Origin: Roseomonas aerilata DSM 19363
GTDB lineage: Bacteria > Pseudomonadota > Alphaproteobacteria > Acetobacterales > Acetobacteraceae
Direction: 5' to 3'
DNA: 64,000 nucleotides
Assembly: GCF_000711725.1 (NCBI RefSeq)
Contig: NZ_JONP01000002.1
Span: 248,001-312,000, forward strand
Positions within the stretch are counted from its first letter, which is position 1. Every line of letters begins with the position of its first letter. The translations under genes were made by a program, and so were the position numbers. The notes below the pieces were generated by a model. That model had not been told where the DNA came from. It saw nothing but the letters and a program-made list of their open reading frames with translations, and ran no database searches. Below are positions 1 to 10,590 of the stretch, piece by piece.

Positions 1-1
1 G

Positions 2-1651
2 GAGCCGGAGCGCATCCCTGTCCTGATCGCGGGCGGCGGCCCCTGCGGGTTGATGCTGGCCATCGAGCTCGCCCGTCGTAGGGTGGGCGTGGTGCTGGTG
101 GACGACAAGCCCGGCACCGCCTTCAACCCCCAGGCCAACGCCACCCAGGCGCGCACGATGGAGCACTACCGGCGCCTGGGCTTCGCGGACGAGATCCGCG
201 CGCTGGGAATGCCCGACGACTACCCCACGGACATCGCCTATTTCACCCGCTTCGCCGGCTATGAGCTGGCGCGCTTCAAGCTGCCCTCGGCGAAGGAGGC
301 GCGCGCGCGGGTTTCGGGTCTCTCCGGCTCCTGGAGCGCGGCGGAGCTGCCGCACCGCGTCTCGCAGAAGTTCGTCGAGCGCGTCCTGCGCGAGAAGGCG
401 CAGGCGGCGGGGGCCACTCTACTCTACGGCTGGCGCCTCGACGGGTTCGAGGAAGGAGCCGGGGGTGTCGCGGCCGCCATCGAGGCGGTGGACGGCTCGG
501 CGCGGCGGGAGCTGCACGCGGACTACCTCGTCGGCGCGGACGGGCCGCGCAGCCCCGTCCGCTCCCGCCTCGGCATTCGCTACGCCGGCTCCTCGGGCGT
601 TGCGCGGGACTTCATGGGCGGGCGGATGTACGCCCTCTATCTTCGCTGCCCCGCCTTCTACGACGTGGTGCCCCACGCGAAAGCCTGGATGAACGTCACC
701 TATAACCGCGACCGCCGGGCCTTCATGGCGGCGGTGGACGGGGCCGCGGAGTTCGCCTTCCACACCCAGCTGCGCGACGGCGAGGACGAGGAGGCGATCA
801 CCGAGGCCCAGGCGCGCGCGATGTTCGAGCGCGCGGTGGGCCGCTCCGTCCCGGCCGAGATCCTCTCCCGCACCGCCTGGACCGCGGGGCATGCGCTGGT
901 GGCGGAAAGCTTCGGGCGCGGGCGCGTGCTGATCGCCGGCGATGCCGCGCATCTTTTCACGCCGGCGGGCGGCCTCGGCTACAACACCGCGGTCGAGGAC
1001 GCGGTGAACCTCGGCTGGAAGCTCGCATCCGTTGTGAAGGGTATCGCGGCCCCCGCGCTGCTCGACAGCTACGGGCTGGAGCGCGGGGCGCTCGCCCGGC
1101 GGAACACGGCCTACGCGCGGGAGCTCGCGGATTCCCTCGCCTACCGCCCGGCGGATCCGGCGCTTGAGAGCGACACGCCCAAGGGCGAGGCCGCGCGTCG
1201 GGAGGCCGGGGAGCATCTCGGCGCCCATGCGCGGCGCGAGTTCAACATTCCCGGCATCACCTTCGGCGGGCGCTACGACGGCTCCCCCATTATCGTCCCG
1301 GACGGCACCGCACCGCCGCCCGACGCCATGAACCGCTACGAGCCCACGGCCTGCCCCGGCGGGCGCCCGCCGCATGCCTGGCTCGGCGAGGGACGATCGC
1401 TCTACGACCTCTTCGGACCGGAATGGACGCTGCTGCGCCTCGGCCCTGCTCCAGCGAAGGGCTTCTCCCGCGCGGCGGCCGTGGCGGGCCTGGACCTGCG
1501 GGTGGTGGAACCCGGTGGCGGGGAGGCGCTGCGCGACCTCTACGGCCGCGACCTCGTCCTTATCCGCCCGGACCATATCGTGGCCTGGCGCGGGAACGAT
1601 GCGGGGCAGGCGCCGGCCGTGCTGGCCCAGGCCGCGGGACTTGCCGCCTAA
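2..1651 (+). CDS. FAD-dependent aromatic-ring monooxygenase, 5' end cut by window edge
   Basis: Flavoprotein hydroxylase of the PheA/TfdB/MhpA type, which uses NAD(P)H and O2 to hydroxylate aromatic substrates in the cytoplasm. The frame is open to the window edge. The dinucleotide-binding glycine motif AGGGPCG falls within the first 50 bases, so only the first few codons are missing and the first in-frame ATG (position 50) is internal. Further on are the DG motif (GADGPRSPVRSRLG) and the FAD-ribityl motif GDAAH (near 940-955), followed by a thioredoxin-like C-terminal region usual in this family. At about 549 visible residues the length is normal. It heads a forward cluster with a Bug receptor, a MarR regulator and a porin, which suggests uptake and catabolism of an organic or aromatic acid. 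The substrate cannot be told from sequence. Confidence 0.88.
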   Translation, partial: EPERIPVLIAGGGPCGLMLAIELARRRVGVVLVDDKPGTAFNPQANATQARTMEHYRRLGFADEIRALGMPDDYPTDIAYFTRFAGYELARFKLPSAKEARARVSGLSGSWSAAELPHRVSQKFVERVLREKAQAAGATLLYGWRLDGFEEGAGGVAAAIEAVDGSARRELHADYLVGADGPRSPVRSRLGIRYAGSSGVARDFMGGRMYALYLRCPAFYDVVPHAKAWMNVTYNRDRRAFMAAVDGAAEFAFHTQLRDGEDEEAITEAQARAMFERAVGRSVPAEILSRTAWTAGHALVAESFGRGRVLIAGDAAHLFTPAGGLGYNTAVEDAVNLGWKLASVVKGIAAPALLDSYGLERGALARRNTAYARELADSLAYRPADPALESDTPKGEAARREAGEHLGAHARREFNIPGITFGGRYDGSPIIVPDGTAPPPDAMNRYEPTACPGGRPPHAWLGEGRSLYDLFGPEWTLLRLGPAPAKGFSRAAAVAGLDLRVVEPGGGEALRDLYGRDLVLIRPDHIVAWRGNDAGQAPAVLAQAAGLAA

Positions 1652-1758
1652 GGCGTGGCCGCGGGCGGCGGCCCCGGGCTAGCCTGAGCCACGCCATCGT
1701 CGATCGAAGAAAGAAACCCGGCCGGTTGCTCCAGACCGGCTAACAGGGAGGGACCAGG

Positions 1759-2763
1759 ATGACGCATCGCAAGGGCTTCGGGCGAAGGCAGTTTGGCAGG
1801 GCGGCAGGCTTGCTGCCGCTCGCGGCGCTCGCGCCCCGCGGGGCGGCGGCCCAGGGGTCCGGCTCGCGCATCCCGGACGGGCCCGTGACGGTCGTCGTTC
1901 CCTATACCCCGGGCACCGGACCGGACATCCTGGGGCGGCTCGTCTCGGCGCCGCTGCAGCAGGCCTTCGGGCAGCCGGTGGTGGTGGACAACCGGGCGGG
2001 CGCCAGCGGCAATATCGGCACCCAGTTCGTCGCCCGCGCCGCGCCGGACGGGCGCACGCTGATGATGCAGCCGAACACCTTCATCATGAACCCGAGCCTG
2101 TTCCGGCAGGTGCCCTACGATCCCATCAACAGCTTCGTGCCGATCATCCAGCTCAGCACCGGCGACCTCGTGGTGGTGGTGAACCCGGACGTGCCGGCGC
2201 GGAACGCGAAGGAACTGGCGGAACTGGCGCGCGCGAAGCCGGGGGAGATCGACTACGGTTCCCCGGGCGTGGGCACGCCGCAGCACCTGGCCATGGCGCT
2301 GTTCGGGCTCACGGCGGGGGTGACGATGAACCACGTGCCCTATCGCGGCGCTGCCCCCTCGCTCCAAGACCTCATCGGCAAGCGGCTGGCGGCCATGGTG
2401 CTGCCGGTGCACACGGCGCTGCCGCTCGCCCAGTCCGGGCAGATTCGACTGCTGGCGATCTGCGGCGACCAGCGGAGCGACGTGGCACCCGACGTGCCAA
2501 CCCTCGCCGAGAGCGGCGTCCCGGGATCCCAGGCCGATCTCTGGTACGGCCTCTTTGGTCCGGCCGGTCTGCCCGCGGATTTCGTGCGCCGGGTGAACGC
2601 CGACCTCAACGCCTGGCTGACCGAGCCCCGCACGCGGGAGGCGCTGCTGGCCCAGGGCATGAAGCCCGCCGGCGGCACGCCCGAAGCCCTGGGGGAACTG
2701 GCGAAGCGCGACCTCGCGCGCTGGGCAGACGTGATCAGGCGCGGCGGCATCTCGGCGGATTAG
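1759..2763 (+). CDS. Bug-family tripartite tricarboxylate transporter substrate-binding protein
   Basis: Periplasmic receptor of the TctC/Bug family, 334 residues, the usual length. The N-terminus has a twin-arginine-like stretch (GRRQFGRAAG), a hydrophobic core and an AAAQG cleavage region, so Tat export is likely. The mature part starts with the family pattern VTVVVPYTPGTGPDILGR and has the ligand-loop segment DNRAGASGNIGT near residues 75-86. A strong ribosome-binding site (gggaggg) precedes the ATG. No TctA or TctB membrane subunits lie nearby, which is typical because Bug receptors are often orphan and very numerous in these bacteria. Its place after a monooxygenase suggests it binds the substrate of that enzyme or a related acid. 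Confidence 0.9.
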   Translation: MTHRKGFGRRQFGRAAGLLPLAALAPRGAAAQGSGSRIPDGPVTVVVPYTPGTGPDILGRLVSAPLQQAFGQPVVVDNRAGASGNIGTQFVARAAPDGRTLMMQPNTFIMNPSLFRQVPYDPINSFVPIIQLSTGDLVVVVNPDVPARNAKELAELARAKPGEIDYGSPGVGTPQHLAMALFGLTAGVTMNHVPYRGAAPSLQDLIGKRLAAMVLPVHTALPLAQSGQIRLLAICGDQRSDVAPDVPTLAESGVPGSQADLWYGLFGPAGLPADFVRRVNADLNAWLTEPRTREALLAQGMKPAGGTPEALGELAKRDLARWADVIRRGGISAD

Positions 2764-2768
2764 GCAGG

Positions 2769-3254
2769 ATGGGCGACCCCGCCATCGGCGGCGCCCCTCT
2801 CGCCCTGCCGGCCCGCGGCGGGCCGGGCAACTGGCGCCGGCACAATGTCGGCCGCCTGCTGAACGAGGCGGTGCACCGCTTCGAGAGCCGCGTGCTGGCC
2901 CTGCTGGCGGAAACGGGCTTCCACGAGGTCCGGCTCGCCCATATCGGCGTGACGCGGAACCTCGACATCGGCGGCACGCGCGCGACCGAGCTTGCCCACC
3001 GCGCGAGCATGACGAAGCAGGCGATGGGCGAGCTGATCGAGCAGTGCGTCGCCCTCGGCCTCGTGCAGCGGGAGCCGGATCCGGCGGACCGCCGCGCCAA
3101 GATCGTGCGCTTTACCCAGCGCGGCCTGCGCTTCCTCGATGAGTTCCGCGGGGCCGTCGCGACTGCCCAGCAGGAGATGGGGGAACGGCTCGGCGAGGAG
3201 CGGCTGCAGGCGCTGCTCGACACGCTCTGGGACTACGCCCACCCGGAGGTGTGA
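2769..3254 (+). CDS. MarR-family transcriptional regulator
   Basis: 161-residue winged-helix repressor of the MarR/SlyA type. The recognition helix and wing are seen as RASMTKQAMGELIEQC followed by REPDPADRRAKIVRFT, where the DxRxK wing signature is intact. It begins five bases after the stop of the Bug receptor gene, so it is co-transcribed with it. It probably controls this catabolic cluster in response to an aromatic acid. An inverted repeat (CATAAC, 3-base gap, GTTATG) 30 bases beyond its stop, ahead of the porin gene, is a candidate operator. The effector is unknown. Confidence 0.88.
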   Translation: MGDPAIGGAPLALPARGGPGNWRRHNVGRLLNEAVHRFESRVLALLAETGFHEVRLAHIGVTRNLDIGGTRATELAHRASMTKQAMGELIEQCVALGLVQREPDPADRRAKIVRFTQRGLRFLDEFRGAVATAQQEMGERLGEERLQALLDTLWDYAHPEV

Positions 3255-3284
3255 CCGAGAGTTAACCGCCCGCGGGCCGCGGGT

Positions 3285-3299
3285 CATAACCTTGTTATG
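3285..3299. promoter_or_regulatory. Inverted repeat, candidate MarR operator ahead of porin gene
   Basis: CATAAC-CTT-GTTATG is a perfect 6+3+6 inverted repeat in the 186-base gap between the MarR gene and the porin gene. Its size and dyad symmetry suit a MarR-type dimer. Assignment to the neighbouring regulator is inference. Confidence 0.4.
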
Positions 3300-3440
3300 T
3301 GCCCCTCGGCCCCGGCCGGCGCATACACCCCGCGCACGCCCCGGCGCCGCCGGCGGCGGAAACCACCCTCACGATGGGATGGAAGCGTGAGCCCACGATC
3401 GATGGCGTCAGTCTCACCCGCATCGAAGGAGGGGCTCGCC

Positions 3441-5102
3441 ATGGCACCCCGCGCCGCCGGGAGGGGGTGGTTGCTGGCGGCCTGCGCCGTCTCGGCGCTC
3501 ATGCTGCCGGCCCTGCCCGCCGCGGCGCAGTCCGTGCAGGACCTGCGGGCCCAGCTGAACGCGCTGCAGCGGCGGATCGACCAGCTCGAGGCGGCGCAGC
3601 GCCGGTCCGAGCAGCGCACGGTGGAGGCGCCGCGCCCCAGCCCCGCCCCGTCCGGCCGCGGCATCGCCGCCGCGCAGCCCGGCCGCAGCGGCCCCGGCCC
3701 TGCGCAGGCGGCGGGGATCGACACCTCGCCCAACAACAGCCTCTCGCGCGAGACGCAGACGGGCGGGCCGCCGCAGGTCACCTCGGCCATTCCCGTGCAG
3801 GCGCAGCGCGAGGACCCGCTGAACGGGCTGCGCGGTTCCTTCCCCGGCTCCTTCCGCGTGCCGGGAACGGACACCTCCGTCCGCCTCTACGGCTTCGCCA
3901 AGCTGAACATGTCCGGCGACCTCGGGCCGCGGAACCGCTCGGACGTCGTCACCGGCCAATCCATCCCGCTGGAGCGCGGCGTGGCCGGGGCGCGCACGGG
4001 CGGCGACTTCCAGGCCAGCGCCCGGCGCTCCCGCCTCGGCATCGAGACGCGCACGCCCTTCGACGGCTTCGGCGAGGTGCGCACGCAGGTGGAGTTCGAC
4101 TTCGCGGGCCAGAACACGGACCTCACGACCCAATCTACCAACAACTCCTACACCCCCCGCCTGCGCCAGGCCTTCGCCGAGATCGGACAGTTCCAGGCAG
4201 GCGGCTGGGGCACCCTGCTCGTCGGCCAGACGAACTCGCTCTTCGCCGACCAGCCGCTCCTGCCGCTGCAATGGCTGAACGACTGGACCGCGCCCGGCGC
4301 CAGCAACGTCCGCCAGGCGCAGGTCCGCTACTCCCGACGCCTCGAGGGCGGCGTGACGATCAAGGCGGCGCTGGAGAACAGCTACAGCGACATCACCTCC
4401 ACCGCCGGCACGAGCTATCCGGACGCGAATGGCGGGGCAGGCTTCGGCGTGAACCAGGTGCCGGACCTGACCGCGCAGGCGATTGTGGAAGGCGACTGGG
4501 GCTTCGCCGCCCTGCGCGGCATGCTGCGCCAGGTGCGGATCGACAACCGCGGCGCCGCGAGCCCGGCCTCCCGCTACACCGATTCCGCCCTCGGCTTCGG
4601 AATCGGCGCGACGGCGGCGGTGAACCTGCTTGAGAAGCGCCTCATCCTGGCCGGCAGCGTCCAGTACGGCGAAGGGCTGGGGCGCTACCTCGATTCCAGC
4701 TCGGCCGGCGTCGGTGCGGTCTCGAACTTCGGCCTGCCCGCCGCGGCCGGCGGGGGGCGGGAGATCGACACTGTGGGCGTGGTCGCGGGCGTCGTGGGTG
4801 CGCAGTACCACTTCACCTCCAACCTTCGCAGCAACCTCTCGCTGCACGGGGTGCGGCTCAACTTCCCCGACTACGTCCGCGCCTTCGCGGGCTGCCTCGG
4901 CGCCGGCTCAGGCACGGTCTGCGACGGGGTGAACCAGGAAATCTGGGCGGGCGCCATCAATCTCATCTGGAGCCCGGTGAAGCCGGTGGACCTCGGCATC
5001 GAGTACGTCCACGCGGAACGCACGCTGGAGAACCGCAACGTGAACGGCGTACGCGGCGGGCGCTCGGATCGGGTCCAAGCCTCCGCGATCGTGCGGTTCT
5101 GA
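3441..5102 (+). CDS. DcaP-like trimeric outer-membrane porin
   Basis: Outer-membrane channel of the DcaP family, which passes negatively charged small solutes and dicarboxylates. The ATG at 3441 is chosen because aaggagggg lies just upstream and a clean signal peptide follows (hydrophobic core, then PAAAQS); the frame continues 48 codons upstream but without such signals. Right after cleavage comes a short heptad region (LRAQLNALQRRIDQLEAAQ) that would form the periplasmic trimeric coiled coil of DcaP, then a Pro/Arg-rich linker, then a beta-strand-rich barrel that begins near VRLYGFAKLNM and ends in VRF with a terminal aromatic residue, as BAM substrates do. 553 residues. It fits as the entry route for the substrate of the upstream monooxygenase cluster. 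Confidence 0.85.
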   Translation: MAPRAAGRGWLLAACAVSALMLPALPAAAQSVQDLRAQLNALQRRIDQLEAAQRRSEQRTVEAPRPSPAPSGRGIAAAQPGRSGPGPAQAAGIDTSPNNSLSRETQTGGPPQVTSAIPVQAQREDPLNGLRGSFPGSFRVPGTDTSVRLYGFAKLNMSGDLGPRNRSDVVTGQSIPLERGVAGARTGGDFQASARRSRLGIETRTPFDGFGEVRTQVEFDFAGQNTDLTTQSTNNSYTPRLRQAFAEIGQFQAGGWGTLLVGQTNSLFADQPLLPLQWLNDWTAPGASNVRQAQVRYSRRLEGGVTIKAALENSYSDITSTAGTSYPDANGGAGFGVNQVPDLTAQAIVEGDWGFAALRGMLRQVRIDNRGAASPASRYTDSALGFGIGATAAVNLLEKRLILAGSVQYGEGLGRYLDSSSAGVGAVSNFGLPAAAGGGREIDTVGVVAGVVGAQYHFTSNLRSNLSLHGVRLNFPDYVRAFAGCLGAGSGTVCDGVNQEIWAGAINLIWSPVKPVDLGIEYVHAERTLENRNVNGVRGGRSDRVQASAIVRF

Positions 5103-5121
5103 GGGGCCGGCGCTGGTGACT

Positions 5122-5361
5122 CCGGGGAGAGGAAGAAGGAGTTCTTCCTCTCCCCGGATCCCTCGCCATCATCTTTTTCTATCTGCTTGATATGCCCTGC
5201 GGCCGGTGCGCCTCGAGTCGATGACCCGAGGCGAATGCACGAGCAGGAAGGGCACCTGGAAGGATCCGGCCCTCAATCATCGTATCCGCGACAGCCAGAT
5301 GGGGATCCAAGGACCTCAGGCCCTTGGCGGGTGAGCCGCGGAGGGGGCAGCGCCCTCTCCG
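5122..5361 (+). repeat. Four-hairpin dispersed repeat, copy A
   Basis: Non-coding element filling most of the gap between two convergent genes. Hairpin 1 is 5122-5157 (16 bp stem, loop GGAG) followed by the tract ccatcatctttttct. Hairpin 2 is 5209-5233 (CGCCTC.../...GAGGCG). The conserved unpaired segment CGCGACAGCCAGA is at 5287-5299. Hairpin 3 is 5307-5327 (CCAAGG/CCTTGG). Hairpin 4 is 5339-5361. Hairpin 1 starts 19 bases after the porin stop codon. It probably acts at least as a transcription terminator for the porin gene. Confidence 0.85.
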
Positions 5362-5400
5362 CTCCCGCACAGGACGGATCAGAACCTCCGCACCGCGGCC

Positions 5401-6972
5401 TTAACCCTTCGTCACGCCCCAGAACACCGGCACCGTCGTCGGCCGGATGCCCGTGAGATTGCTCCGCCACGCGGCGTTTGCGCGGAACTGCCCGGCATTG
5501 ATGTAGGGCAGCACCTCGTAGGCGCGGGCGTGCACGGCGTCGAGCAGGGTGCGGCGCTTCGCCGGGTCGCCTTCCTGCGCCCAGGCGAGGCGCAGGCGCT
5601 CCAGTTCCTCGTCGCAGGGCCAGCCGGCGGGGGCCGCGTCGCAGCTGCTGGCGAGATAGAGGTTGGAGAGCGGGTTCTCCGCGTCCAGCACGTTGGCGAT
5701 GGTGACGAAGAGGTTCCAGCCACCCTGCGCCGGCGGCTCGCGCCGGTTGCGGCGGGCGGTCAGCGTGCCCCAGTCCATCGCCTGCACGTCCATGTTCAGG
5801 CCCGCGCGCCTGAAGGTCTCGGTCATGACGAGGGTGGAGGCGTTGTTGAGGCCGTTGTCGGTGGCATTGAGGAAGACGACGGGGCGCCCGTCATAGCCGG
5901 CCTCGCGCAGCAACGCGCGGGCGCGGTCGATGTCGGGCTCGCGCAACCCGCGCGCGCCGGCGGCGGTCTCCAGCGGCGTGCCGCACATGAAATAGGAGGG
6001 GCAGTAGGGCACCTGTTCCGCCGCGCGGATGCCCATGCCCTCCAGCACGTCCTTCTGGTTCACGAGATAGAGCAGCGCCTGGCGGGCGCGCGGGTCGTTG
6101 AAGGGGGGCTGGGTGTGGTTGAGGCGCAGCCAGGCCATGCTGCCCACGGGGTTCACCGGCGCCACGCGCACGGCGCGGTTGCGCTCGAGCGTGGGGATGA
6201 GGTCAGGCGGCGGCTGCTCCAGGAAGTCGATCTCGCCGTTCGCCAGCGCGTTCACGGCCACCGCGGGATCGGGCATGGCAAGCCATTCCACGCGATCCAC
6301 GCCGACCACCTTGCCGCCGGCCAGCCCGTCCGGCGCCTCGTCGCGCGGGCGGTAGGCGGGGTTGCGAGCATAGACGGCGCGGTCGCCCGCCCGCCACTCG
6401 GCGCCGCGGAAGACGAAGGGGCCGGAGCCGGTGGTGTCGGTGATGGCGGTGGCGGCGGGCGTGTTCGCCACGCGCTCGGGCATCACGAACAGCGCGCTGC
6501 CGGTGGGGCGGGCGAGCGCCTCCAGCACGAGGCCGAAGGGCTTGGAGAGGCGGATCTCGAAGGTCTTTTCGTCCACCACCTCCATCGCGCCGGTCGCGGC
6601 GGCCAGCGCCCGGCCGACGACGTCTCGCTGCGCCCAACGGCGGATGGAGGCCACCGCATCCGCCGCGCGCACCGGCGCGCCGTCATGGAAGGCGAGGCCG
6701 TCGCGCAGCGTGAAGCGCCAGGTCATGCGGTCGTCGGAGACGGTATGCGCGCCGACCATCTGCGGCCGCGGCACGCCCTTGCTGTCGAGCGCGAAGAGCT
6801 GGTCATAGATGAAGAAGCCGTGGTTGCGCACCGTGGCGGCGGTGGACTGCACGGGATCCAGCGTGGAGACCGGCAGGGAGAGGGCGATGCGCAGCGTCGT
6901 CTGCGCACCCGCCGGCGCCGCCGCCAGCCCTAGAAAGGCGGAGAGAAGAAGGGAAAGGCGGCGCGCCGTCAT
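5401..6972 (-). CDS. ABC transporter substrate-binding protein, family 5 (peptide/nickel type)
   Basis: 523-residue periplasmic binding protein of the DppA/OppA family. The ATG at 6972 is preferred because it gives a standard signal peptide (MTARRLSLLLSAFLGLAAA, then PAGAQT); the longer upstream frame is an Arg/Ser-rich shadow. The mature protein starts LRIALSLPVSTLDPVQS and has the family pattern of the N-terminal lobe (RDGLAFHDGAPV near residue 90). No permease or ATPase genes are nearby, so it is an orphan receptor that may feed a transporter encoded elsewhere. The ligand is unknown. Confidence 0.88.
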   Translation of the reverse strand: MTARRLSLLLSAFLGLAAAPAGAQTTLRIALSLPVSTLDPVQSTAATVRNHGFFIYDQLFALDSKGVPRPQMVGAHTVSDDRMTWRFTLRDGLAFHDGAPVRAADAVASIRRWAQRDVVGRALAAATGAMEVVDEKTFEIRLSKPFGLVLEALARPTGSALFVMPERVANTPAATAITDTTGSGPFVFRGAEWRAGDRAVYARNPAYRPRDEAPDGLAGGKVVGVDRVEWLAMPDPAVAVNALANGEIDFLEQPPPDLIPTLERNRAVRVAPVNPVGSMAWLRLNHTQPPFNDPRARQALLYLVNQKDVLEGMGIRAAEQVPYCPSYFMCGTPLETAAGARGLREPDIDRARALLREAGYDGRPVVFLNATDNGLNNASTLVMTETFRRAGLNMDVQAMDWGTLTARRNRREPPAQGGWNLFVTIANVLDAENPLSNLYLASSCDAAPAGWPCDEELERLRLAWAQEGDPAKRRTLLDAVHARAYEVLPYINAGQFRANAAWRSNLTGIRPTTVPVFWGVTKG

Positions 6973-7033
6973 GTCGGTGTTCCTGCATCGGGGACGCAAC
7001 AGCCTTGCACGGGCCGTGCCTACGGAAGGGAAC

Positions 7034-7066
7034 AAAAAAGCCCCGGCGGATCGCTCCGCCGGGGCT
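7034..7066 (-). terminator. Rho-independent terminator after amtB
   Basis: On the reverse strand AGCCCCGGCGGA and TCCGCCGGGGCT pair perfectly (12 bp) around a four-base loop, followed by a run of six T. It lies 25 bases after the amtB stop, so it ends the glnK-amtB transcript. Confidence 0.9.
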
Positions 7067-7090
7067 GGTCTTACGCCGATCGCGCCCCGA

Positions 7091-8458
<1,368 letters not shown>

Positions 8459-8484
8459 CGTCGTATCCTTGCTATTCATCGTGA

Positions 8485-8886
<402 letters not shown>

Positions 8887-8967
8887 TTACGTTAATCGGG
8901 GGTGGTGCCGGGGCTTCCCGTGCCCAAATACTAGGCACAACACCGGCCCGTGATGCAGGAACACCCG

Positions 8968-10287
8968 ATGACGATGCGTGAACCCGAGGCCCCCGCCGAC
9001 CTCAACGTCGATGTGCTGGTGATCGGCGCGGGCCCCGTGGGCGGCACCCTGGCCACGGCGCTGGCCACCGCCGGCGTCAGCGTCATGGTGGTGGATGCCC
9101 AGGCCCTGGCGCCGATGGAACTGCCGGCCTTCGACGGCCGGGCCTATGCCGTGGCCGCGAGCAGCCGCAACCTGCTGGCGGCCGCCGGCCTCTGGGACCT
9201 GCTACCGGGCGAGCCCTGCGCCATCACCGGCATCCGGGTGAGCGACGGCCGTCCGGGCGAGCGCGCCTCCCCCCTGCACCTGCATTTCGACGCGGCGAGC
9301 ATGGGGGAGGAGGCCTTCGGCTGGATGGTGGAGGCCCGTTCCCTCCGCGTCGCCCTCAACGCCCGCCTGGCCGCCCTGCCCGGCCTGCACCTGGCCGCGC
9401 CCATGACCGCCGAGGTGGAGCGGCGCGCCGAAGGAGCCGCGGCCCGCCTCTCCGACGGCCGGACGGTCCGCGCACGGCTGGTCGTCTCCGCCGAGGGGCG
9501 GCGGAGCGCGCTGCGGGCCGCCGCCGGCATCGGCGCCGCGCGGCTGGACTACCGGACGGCCGGGATCGTCTGCGCCATCGCCCATGAACGGCCGCACCGC
9601 GGCACCGCGCTGGAGGCCTTCCTGCCGAATGGCCCCTTCGCCCAGCTCCCGCTGGCCGACGCCTCCCCCGAGGGCGACAGCGAGCGCGCCCTCGCCGCGC
9701 GGGAGGGCTTCCCCCACGCCTCCGCCATCGTCTGGTCCGAGCGGGGCAGCCTCGCCCCCCACTTCATGGCCATGGAGCCCCCGGCCTTCGAGCGCGAGGT
9801 GATGCGGCGCATGGGCGACCACCTCGGCCGCGTCCGCCTCGTCGGCGGGCGGTGGGCCTATCCTCTCTCGGCCCTGCAGGCGATGCGCTTCACCGACACG
9901 CGCCTCGCCCTGGTGGGGGACGCTGCCCACGGCATCCACCCCATCGCCGGCCAGGGCTTGAATGTCGGCCTGCGCGACGTGGCCGCCCTCGCCGAACTGA
10001 TTATCGAGGCCAAGACCGCCGGCGAGGATGTCGGCGCCCCCACACTGCTCTCCGCCTACCAGGCGCAGCGCCGGCCGGACGCCATCCTCATGCTCGGCGC
10101 CACCCATGCGCTGGAACGCCTCTTCGGCAACGACATCGCGCCCGTGCGCATCGCCCGCCGCCTGGGTATCGCGGCCGTGGACCGGATCCCCGCCCTGAAA
10201 GGCTTTTTCGCCCGGCGGGCCATGGGCTTTGCGGGGGGGACCGCCTCGGGGCTGCTCGGCGGGCGGGGGATCATGCCGGCTGGGTAG
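8968..10287 (+). CDS. UbiH/UbiF-like FAD-dependent hydroxylase
   Basis: Flavoprotein of the ubiquinone-biosynthesis hydroxylase family (UbiH/UbiF/UbiL/Coq6), which hydroxylates the benzoquinone ring. Visible are the N-terminal GAGPVGGTLA FAD motif, the central DG-type region (VVSAEGRRSALR, where the usual DG is EG) and the GDAAHGIHPIAGQGLNVGLRD motif that names this family. Start: ATG at 8968 has AGGA seven bases upstream; earlier in-frame ATG at 8953 would add five residues. 439 residues. It is divergent from glnK. Which ring position it acts on cannot be told. Confidence 0.85.
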   Translation: MTMREPEAPADLNVDVLVIGAGPVGGTLATALATAGVSVMVVDAQALAPMELPAFDGRAYAVAASSRNLLAAAGLWDLLPGEPCAITGIRVSDGRPGERASPLHLHFDAASMGEEAFGWMVEARSLRVALNARLAALPGLHLAAPMTAEVERRAEGAAARLSDGRTVRARLVVSAEGRRSALRAAAGIGAARLDYRTAGIVCAIAHERPHRGTALEAFLPNGPFAQLPLADASPEGDSERALAAREGFPHASAIVWSERGSLAPHFMAMEPPAFEREVMRRMGDHLGRVRLVGGRWAYPLSALQAMRFTDTRLALVGDAAHGIHPIAGQGLNVGLRDVAALAELIIEAKTAGEDVGAPTLLSAYQAQRRPDAILMLGATHALERLFGNDIAPVRIARRLGIAAVDRIPALKGFFARRAMGFAGGTASGLLGGRGIMPAG

Positions 10288-10304
10288 GGGCGGCGCTGGT
10301 GTCC

Positions 10305-10560
10305 CCGGGGAGAGGAAGAAGGAATCCTTCCTCTCCCCGGACCCCTCACCATCATCTTTTTCTATCTGCTTGATAAGCCCTGCGGCCGGCGCGCCTCGGG
10401 GTCGTGGACCCGAGGCAATGGCACGCGCGGGAAGGGCACCAGGAAACAGGACCAGCCCAATCACCGCATCCGCGACAGCCAGACGGCGATCCAAGGGCGT
10501 CGGCCTTCGCCGATCCGAGGCACTGCCTCGAATGTCCGGAGAGGGTGGATTCCTCTCCTG
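10305..10560 (+). repeat. Four-hairpin dispersed repeat, copy B (3' half diverged)
   Basis: Hairpin 1 at 10305-10340 starts 17 bases after the stop of the UbiH-like gene and keeps its 16 bp arms with one G-T position. Hairpin 2 and the unpaired CGCGACAGCCAGA segment are conserved. After about 10497 the sequence departs from the family: hairpin 3 is replaced by other short dyads (for example CGAGGCA-C-TGCCTCG at 10516-10530), and a weaker hairpin 4 remains (GGAGAGG/CCTCTCC, 10538-10558). It appears to be a decaying or shuffled copy between convergent genes. Confidence 0.75.
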
Positions 10561-10590
10561 TCCGACGGGATCAGAAAGGCGCCACCTGCC

